DNA from: Struthio camelus
Taxonomy: Eukaryota > Chordata > Aves > Struthioniformes > Struthionidae
DNA length: 64,000 nucleotides
Reading direction: 5' to 3'
NCBI RefSeq assembly: GCF_040807025.1
Contig: NC_090967.1
Location: 3,346,001-3,410,000 of the forward strand
Notes under the pieces: model-generated
Told to the model about the DNA's origin: nothing
The model's input: the letters and a program-made list of their open reading frames with translations, nothing else
The model's database searches: none
Position numbers and translations under genes: made by a program
Shown here: positions 10,646 to 64,000 of the stretch, in pieces
How positions within the stretch are numbered: position 1 is the stretch's first letter
How the letters are laid out: every line of letters begins with the position of its first letter

Positions 10646-11927
10646 GGGAGGGCAGAGAGGCTGGGTGCGGCCGCGGGAATGGGTGCTCTTCCCCCAAATC
10701 CCCTGCTGCTCAGGCGTCCACCTGGGGACCAGGAAGCCCTGATGCTGTGGGGGTCATTCAACCACTGGGCAACGTGCTCGGTGTTTCACAGGCTGAAAAC
10801 TACTTAAAAATCACCCGCTGGAGATGTTTAGAAACAAACCCTTCGCCGCCGGCTGTTTTGATGAACAACGTTCCTTCCCCGAAGCGAAACCCCCCTGAAA
10901 TAGTTGAGATCGGCTCGGCTTTCGAGCCCTGCCTCGAGCGGCTCCCTCGCTTTTCCCGCGACCTTCGTCTCTGACCGCGATTTTCCCGGTGGTTTGTAAC
11001 CGGCCCCGTTTTCCGCCCGGGGCCACCGAGGCCACGTGGCATTTTGCCGTCGCCGACAGGCTGGTGGGCGAGTGGAAAATCAGACCCAGGTCTCGGGCGT
11101 CGCAGGCAGCTGGATCGCTGCCTCTTCCAGCCCGGCGCGCGCTAATCTCCGACTTGCTGGCACGCGCCCAAGCCGTATTTCTGCCGGGCTCTCTTGTTCT
11201 TTTTGGATCCGGGTGTGTTTCGTCCTGCCTTTAGCAAAACGCACGCACAGGACGCGCGCTTTTTCCCCGGGAAAGGAGCTCGGCCGGCATCAGCTGCCGG
11301 TGCCCGCGGCCGGGCTGCGCGGGAACTCGCTCTCCCTGGGCACGCGGAGGCAAAGACGGACCAGCTTCCCCCCCCCCCCGCATATTTACAGTAAAACAGA
11401 AACGTGTCAAACCCCAGGAAGATCCTGCAAGGATGAATTTGGAGGAAGCCAAGGAAGGGCCTGGGTGGGGAGATGCTGGTGGGACAACCTGTGCGGGTGA
11501 AAGCTCCCGGGAGGTCCGGGTTTGTGGTTGTGCCTTGATTTCCAGCAATGCAAAAATTAGGGATTGTGGGTTGGGGGTGGGGAGGGTGATGCCCCAGGCA
11601 CAGCTGGCACCCCATGGTGCCCCGCGGCACCCAGACACCCACCGTGGCCACCAAGGCGCCGGTGCCTCGGTGCCTCGTTGCCCTGCGCCGCTCTCCTCCA
11701 TCCCACCCTCCCTCTTTCACACCCAGTCCAGCTGGGAGCTGCCCATAAAAGTGGAGGAGGCTGACGTGGCCCCCCTCCCCCCGTGGGGTGGCCCATGTCC
11801 CTCAGGTGCCCCCCCAACAGCCCTCACTGCCGGGCAGGCGAGATTTCTCCCAGAAAAGGGATATTAGCAACTGAATGGCCGAGAGAGCTGCAAGGGGGGG
11901 ATGCTCCTCCAGGGCCTGATTTAATCG
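10646..11927. other. GC-rich intergenic DNA
   Basis: Moderately CpG-rich, with a 10-base poly-C run near 11371-11380. Overlapping frames on both strands (10989-11500 plus, 11142-11720 minus) lack domains. No gene is recognised. Confidence 0.5.
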
Positions 11928-12272
11928 CTGAGCTCCTTGCCGTTGCTGGATGTCTATAGAGATGCAGAATGGTGATGGTATCTCTGAGCTCCCAGCCTTG
12001 ATGGATGTCTATAGAGATGCAAGAGGGTATCTCTGAGCTCCTTGCCATTACTGGATGTCTATAGAGATGCAGGAGGGTATCTCTGAGTGTCCAGCCTTAA
12101 TGAACATCTATAGAGATGCAGGAGGGTATCTCTGAGCTCCTTGCCATTGCTGGATGTCTATAGACATGCAAAATGGTATACTCAGCTCCCAGCCTTGATG
12201 GACATCTAGAGACACGCCGGCCGGATGGTACCACTCAGCTCCCAGCCTTGCTGGACCTCTGCAGAGATGCAG
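11928..12272 (+). repeat. Diverged tandem repeat of about 50 bp, seven units
   Basis: The phrase GGATGTCTATAGAGATGCA, preceded by a TCTGAGCTCC-type block, recurs with its TCTA at 11953, 12008, 12058, 12107, 12157 and 12205, so spacing is 48-55 bp. A last diverged unit follows. The unit is unrelated by eye to the other 50-bp array. Confidence 0.85.
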
Positions 12273-13794
12273 CAGCGCTGGCTTCGGAGCTCTCTGCTCT
12301 TGGCTGAGCCAGTTTGTCCGAGCTGAACCACGGCCTCCGGGCTTGGCCCCGTGCATCTGAGCACCTCCGGCCTGCAGGCTGGTTGACCTCTCTCCCTTAC
12401 CTCCACCCAGGTGGAGATGGAGGTGGCAACCAGGCCGGCCACTTGCCTTTCCCAGGAGGCCGGCAGCTGGTCCCCAGGCCCAGGTCGCGGTCAGCACGGC
12501 CGCGGGAGGGATTTGTACTTTAACCGGGGTCACCTGGCCGCGGGGCAGGGTGGCACCTCGACGTGCTCCGCCTGCGCACGGCCTCTGACTAAGCTCTCCG
12601 GCTCGAGTTTAGTCCAAACACGCTGCAAGGGCAGGGGAAAAAAACCCTCTTATTTGCAAGAGGTTGTTGCATGCACCGTAAAGAGCTCCTCCAAAAGCAA
12701 AGGGCTGCAGAAAGGGGAGTGCTTCGGGTGCCTCGAAAGGCTCCACCACCGGGACGCCCCAGCACAACTGAAGCAGTCTGGCGAGTTTGCTTTAGCAGCA
12801 GGCTGCCCAGCGTCGCAAGGACGTAGTTCCCCGTCCGGTTCCTTATTGCCTCCCTGTTTTATTTTTTTTTTTGTTCGGAGCCCAAATGGCATTTATACAA
12901 TTCCATCATGTTTGGAGAAGGGCGTCAATGGATTACATTTTAACCGCCCTAGCAGCGTGAAAAGCTTTCCATCATGTAGACAGAGCAAAAAGGATGTTGC
13001 ATTAAAGCAAGGTTGCCGTTCAAGTTTTGTGTGCGCTCACTCGTCCCTCGCCCTGGCGATCCCCGGCCGACCAGAAATGTCAAGTCATCACATTTGATGA
13101 GCAGTAAACTCCCTTAATTCAAGAACCAACAGAGCCATTATTCAACCAGAAGGCAACAAGGAACGGACTATTTGTTAAGCATTAACGACGACACCGTCCT
13201 TGCCCCGCAGAGCTTTGCCCCGGCGTCACTTTTTGCTTGCAGGGAGCTGAACGCCACGGACGTTTCCTCCTTGCAAGGGCTGTTTTCAGCAGTGAGCAAC
13301 TCTTACCTCTCCACTTTCCCTAAGTGCTTTGGAACAAAAGGCACAATGTCTGCTCTTTTTAAAAATAGCTAACCAGAAAGGCTGGGTTTGCTTGCTTGCT
13401 TTCTTTCTTTCTTTTTTTTTTTTTTTAAACTAGGAAAAAAAGCTCCAAAACTTGCTTGGACTTAGATGACCACACATCCCCTACAAGGCTTCATGCACCG
13501 ATGTTTGCATCCCAGACCTCACCACGCGGCCCTCGATTTGCGCTTGGGAAAGAGGAAGGGAAATGCACCCATGGCAAAAGACCAACCGGAACAAGAAGTA
13601 GCGCGGAGAGCAGCGTGTTAGGAAGGAAACCCCTTGCACAAGCCACGCGCGGTCCGTTTGGAGGTCACTGATCTTGCAAAAGTGAAATGCAGTTACTTTG
13701 CAAGCGCTGAACCACCACTGTGCAGTGCGGGGGGCTGCAGTGGGGCGAGAGGGGCAGGTGGAAGTCTGCAGAGCAGGGCCTGGGCTGATCGCTG
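12273..13794. other. Intergenic DNA between tandem arrays
   Basis: No gene is recognised. The part at about 12890-13170 is AT-richer and unique-looking. A CTTG/CTTT/T microsatellite lies at 13389-13426. The frame at 12411-13097 (228 codons, plus) has no recognised similarity. Confidence 0.5.
13389..13426 (+). repeat. TTGC/TTTC/T microsatellite
   Basis: Tetranucleotide steps TTGC then TTTC grade into a run of about 15 T. It is a simple length-variable repeat. Confidence 0.8.
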
Positions 13795-14790
13795 CTATAA
13801 GCCTTGCGCCATTACCCAAGTGCAAGGTGCAAACCTCACACCGTCACTTAGCGCAGCGTGCAAGTCTTGCGCTGTATCGCCTGCGTGTGACGCACAAGCC
13901 TTGCGCTGTTGCCTTATTCTGATGGGCAAACCTGACACCGTTACCTGGGTGCAGTGTGCAAACTTTGCACCGTCCCCTATGCAGCACGCAAGCCTTGCAC
14001 CATAACTTTAGTGCAACGTGCAAATCTTGCACCACCACACATGCAGCATTCAAGCCCTGCACTGCTAGCTTAGTGCGATATGCAGACCTTGCACCATTAC
14101 TGGTGTGGCATGCAAGCCTTGCACCCTCACGTTAGTGTGACGTGCCAGCCTTACGCTGCCACTCGCGCCTGGCGCTCTCACGCTGGTGGGTTGTGCAAAC
14201 CTTGTACTGTCACCCCAGCCTCACGCCCTCATGGGTGATGTGCCAACCTCGCATCATCACCTGTGAGTGATGTCCAAGCCGGACACCCTCATGTTAGTGC
14301 CATGTGCCAACCTGTGTGCGGCACGCAAGCCTGGCATCCTCGTGTTAATGTGATGTGCATGTGCTGCACCGTCTCCCAGGCTTTGCACCCTCATGTCAGT
14401 GTGATGCGCAACCCTTGCTCTGTCCCCGAGCGTTGCACCTTCATGTCAGTGCGCTGTGCAAACCAGGTACCTGTGTGGCACGTGAGCCTTGCATCCTCCC
14501 GTCGGTGTGACGCGTGAACCTTGCACCGTCCCCGAGTGGCACCCTAATGCTAGTGCAACGTGCAACCCGTGCGCCTGTGTGTGATGTGCAAGCCTGGCAC
14601 CCTTGTGTTGGTGTGATGTGGGAAACCTTGCATCGTCCCTGAGCCTGGCACCCTCCTGTCAGTGTGACGTGTGAACCTTGCACCATGCCCAAGCCAGGCA
14701 CCCTCCTGTCCATGTGATGTGTGCGCCTTGCACCATGCCCATGCCTGGCACCCTCGCGTCAGCGTGCGCTGCAAACCGTGCACCTGTGCA
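13795..14790 (+). repeat. Degenerate flank of the 50-bp minisatellite
   Basis: Diverged copies of the same motif recur (GCAAGCCTTGCACC, GTGCAACGTGC, CACCCTCATGTTAGTG) at irregular spacing of roughly 40-65 bp. Similarity to the regular array rises from left to right. This looks like the older, no longer homogenised side of one array. Confidence 0.8.
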
Positions 14791-15950
14791 GCATGCAAGC
14801 CCGGTACCCTCCTGTCGGTGTGATGTGCAAACCTTGCATCGCCCCCGACCCCGGTACCCTCCGGTCGGTGTGATGTGCAAACCTTGCATCGCCCTCGAGC
14901 CCGGTACCCTCCGGTCGGTGTGATGTGCAAACCTTGCATCGCCCTCGAGCCCGGTACCCTCCTGTTGGTGTGATGTGCAAACCTTGCATCGCCCTCGAGC
15001 CCGGCACCCTCTGGTCGGTGTGATGTGCAAACCTTGCATCGCCCTCGAGCCCGGCACCCTCCTGTCGGTGTGATGTGCAAACCTTGCATCGCCCTCGAGC
15101 CCGGCACCCTCCGGTCGGTGTGATGTGCAAACCTTGCATCGCCCCCGAGCCCAGTACCCTCTGGTCGGTGTGATGCGCCAGCCTTGCATCGCCCCCGAGC
15201 CTGGCACCCTCCGGTCGGTGTGATGCGCCAGCCTTGCATCGCCCCCGAGCCCGGCACCCTCCGGTCGGTGTGATGCGCCAGCCTTGCATCGCCCCCGAGC
15301 CCGGTACCCTCCGGTCCGTGTGATGCGCCAGCCTTGCATCGCCCCCGAGCCCGGTACCCTCCGGTCCGTGTGATGCGCCAGCCTTGCATCGCCCCCGAGC
15401 CCGGCGCCCTCCGGTCGGTGTGATGCGCCAGCCTTGCATCGCCCCCGAGCCCGGCGCCCTCCGGTCGGTGTGATGCGCCAGCCTTGCATCGCCCCCGAGC
15501 CCGGTGCCCTCCGGTCCGTGTGATGCGCCAGCCTTGCATCGCCCCCGAGCCCGGCGCCCTCCGGTCGGTGTGATGCGCCAGCCTTGCATCGCCCCCGAGC
15601 CCGGCGCCCTCCGGTCGGTGTGATGCGCCAGCCTTGCATCGCCCCCGAGCCCGGTACCCTCCGGTCGGTGTGATGCGCCAGCCTTGCATCGCCCCCGAGC
15701 CCAGTACCCTCTGGTCGGTGTGATGCGCCAGCCTTGCATCGCCCCCGAGCCCGGCACCCTCCGGTCGGTGTGATGCGCCAGCCTTGCATCGCCCCCGAGC
15801 CCGGTGCCCTCCGGTCGGTGTGATGCGCCAGCCTTGCATCGCCCTCGAGCCCGGCACCCTCCGGTCGGTGTGATGCGCCAGCCTTGCATCGCCCCCGAGC
15901 CCGGTGCCCTCCGGTCCGTGTGATGCGCCAGCCTTGCACCGTCACCTGCG
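14791..15950 (+). repeat. 50-bp minisatellite, about 23 tandem units, upstream of DOT1L
   Basis: Units repeat with exactly 50-bp spacing: the landmark TTGCATCGCC recurs every 50 bases from 14834 onward. Two subfamilies are visible. Units to about 15160 read TGATGTGCAAACC at the core; units from 15171 read TGATGCGCCAGCC. Variants in the CCGGYRCCCT and CCGGTCSGTG blocks differ between units. The minus strand of the unit has no stop triplet in any frame, which creates three long overlapping open frames (399, 428 and 435 codons) that I treat as repeat artefacts. The array ends about 580 bp before the DOT1L ATG. Confidence 0.95.
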
Positions 15951-16020
15951 CGTGGCACCGAGCCCGGCGCCCTGCTGCCAGCGCGCGCTCCCCAGCCCCG
16001 CGCGGGGCGGGCGGGCGGGC

Positions 16021-16052
16021 GGGGTGGGGAGGGGAGGGGAGGGGAGGGGGGG
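16021..16052 (+). repeat. GGGGA-type G-run tract (possible G-quadruplex)
   Basis: At least six runs of four or more G separated by single T or A bases, followed by further G runs to about 16110. Such spacing is compatible with G-quadruplex folding of the non-template strand just upstream of DOT1L. Structure formation is inferred. Confidence 0.6.
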
Positions 16053-16244
16053 CGCGCGCGCGGGGCGGGGAGGGGGGGCGCGCGGGGGCGGGCGGGCGCG
16101 CGCGCGGCGCCGCGGGCTGCCGGCGGGGAGGGCAGCTGAGGACAGGGGGAGGGAGCGCGAGGCCTCGCCCGCCCCCGCCCCCCCGCGTCTGGCGCGTTGG
16201 TCGGGCCCGGCCCGGCTCCTCATTGTGCTCGCTTCACGCCGGCC

Positions 16245-16256
16245 CAAGATGGCGGC
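16245..16256 (+). promoter_or_regulatory. YY1-type motif CAAGATGGCGGC
   Basis: The 12-mer matches the classical YY1 core found just downstream of the start sites of many TATA-less CpG-island promoters. It lies 272 bp before the DOT1L ATG and its ATG begins a short uORF. Binding is inferred from the motif alone. Confidence 0.6.
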
Positions 16257-16284
16257 GGCGCTGGAGAGCCCCGCGAGCCGCTAA
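16249..16284 (+). other. Possible upstream ORF 1 in DOT1L 5' UTR (11 codons plus stop)
   Basis: The ATG within the YY1-type motif opens a frame encoding MAAALESPASR and then TAA. It would be a uORF only if transcription starts upstream of 16249, which the sequence does not settle. The context is A at -3 and G at +4, which is favourable for initiation. Confidence 0.35.
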
Positions 16285-16333
16285 CGACAATAGAGGGAGG
16301 CGAAGGGGAGCGGGCGCCCCCGCCGGCACCGGC

Positions 16334-16420
16334 CTCCCCCCTCCCCCTCCCTCTCCCCCCCTCCCTCCCTCCTCCTCCTCCTCCCCCCCCCCCACCACCA
16401 CCACCACCATCATCATCATC
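16334..16420 (+). repeat. Polypyrimidine and triplet-repeat tract (CCT, CAC, CAT) in 5' UTR region
   Basis: A pure C/T stretch grades into CCT triplets, a poly-C run, five CAC/ACC triplets and then CAT triplets. It is length-unstable by nature and may form triplex or i-motif structures. It lies within the likely 5' UTR or core promoter. Confidence 0.8.
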
Positions 16421-16485
16421 GCCGCCTCACCTCGCACACGCCCCCGGCCGGGCCCGGCCGCCACACCCCGACCGGCCCCCTCTAG

Positions 16486-64000
<47,515 letters not shown>

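Noticed and set aside
9951..10807. Long open frames on both strands over the 67-bp array (up to 248 codons)
   Set aside because: They are repeat translations that overlap in several frames and have no independent support.
13795..15950. Regularly spaced repeats considered as a CRISPR-like array
   Set aside because: The units are contiguous with no unique spacers, and the genome is vertebrate; it is a minisatellite.
14550..15958. Three overlapping minus-strand open frames of 399-435 codons
   Set aside because: They are translations of the 50-bp tandem array in its three phases. The peptides are the same segments in rotated order and show no domain, so no gene is called.
1500..16000. Search for the first coding exon of AP3D1, expected divergently upstream of DOT1L from human synteny
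   Set aside because: No segment translating to the conserved AP3D1 N-terminus was found by eye on the minus strand, so it is not called.

Overview
The window is vertebrate genomic DNA, almost certainly avian. It holds the 5' part of one recognisable protein-coding gene, DOT1L (the non-SET histone H3 lysine-79 methyltransferase), on the + strand. The bird call rests on a 3'-truncated CR1 LINE with its octamer tail near 1245-1494, compact introns poor in interspersed repeats, and a very GC-rich, minisatellite-laden flank typical of microchromosomes. The species cannot be named from the sequence.

Layout. 1-16 kb is intergenic. It is GC-rich from about 1.5 kb and carries several CpG-dense islands, four distinct tandem-repeat arrays (71-bp units near 2.64-3.12 kb, 67-bp units near 10.25-10.64 kb, about 50-bp units near 11.93-12.27 kb, and a strict 50-bp array at 14.79-15.95 kb with an older degenerate flank from about 13.8 kb), a CR1 copy, and a MIR-like fragment. 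No coding exon could be supported there; the long open frames are by-products of GC richness or of the repeats. 15.95-16.92 kb is the DOT1L CpG-island promoter and 5' UTR, with a G-run tract, a YY1-type CAAGATGGCGGC motif, a triplet-repeat polypyrimidine tract and two upstream ATGs. The DOT1L start codon is at 16528.

From 16.6 kb to the end the sequence is AT-richer and consists of DOT1L introns separating eleven coding exons (16528-16608, 34669-34712, 37362-37436, 39676-39739, 41435-41663, 44977-45071, 47910-47972, 56036-56091, 58813-58892, 60305-60373, 63084-63190). All splice sites are GT-AG and all phases join without a break, giving 963 nt, or residues 1-321. This covers nearly the entire catalytic domain (SAM-binding loop at 161-168, E186, D222, N241, W305, Y312). 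The remainder of the protein (end of the catalytic domain, basic nucleosome-binding segment, coiled coils, AF9/ENL-binding motifs) lies beyond the right edge.

The most interesting unexplained structure is the 50-bp minisatellite ending about 0.58 kb before the DOT1L ATG. Its unit has no stop triplet in any minus-strand frame, so all three minus frames stay open for about 400 codons, and the array shows a decay gradient, subfamily switching and hints of a 150-bp higher-order register. A strong-context uORF overlapping the DOT1L start codon, a MIR-type SINE relic in intron 1, and a near-perfect hairpin 40 nt downstream of the exon 6 donor also deserve checking.
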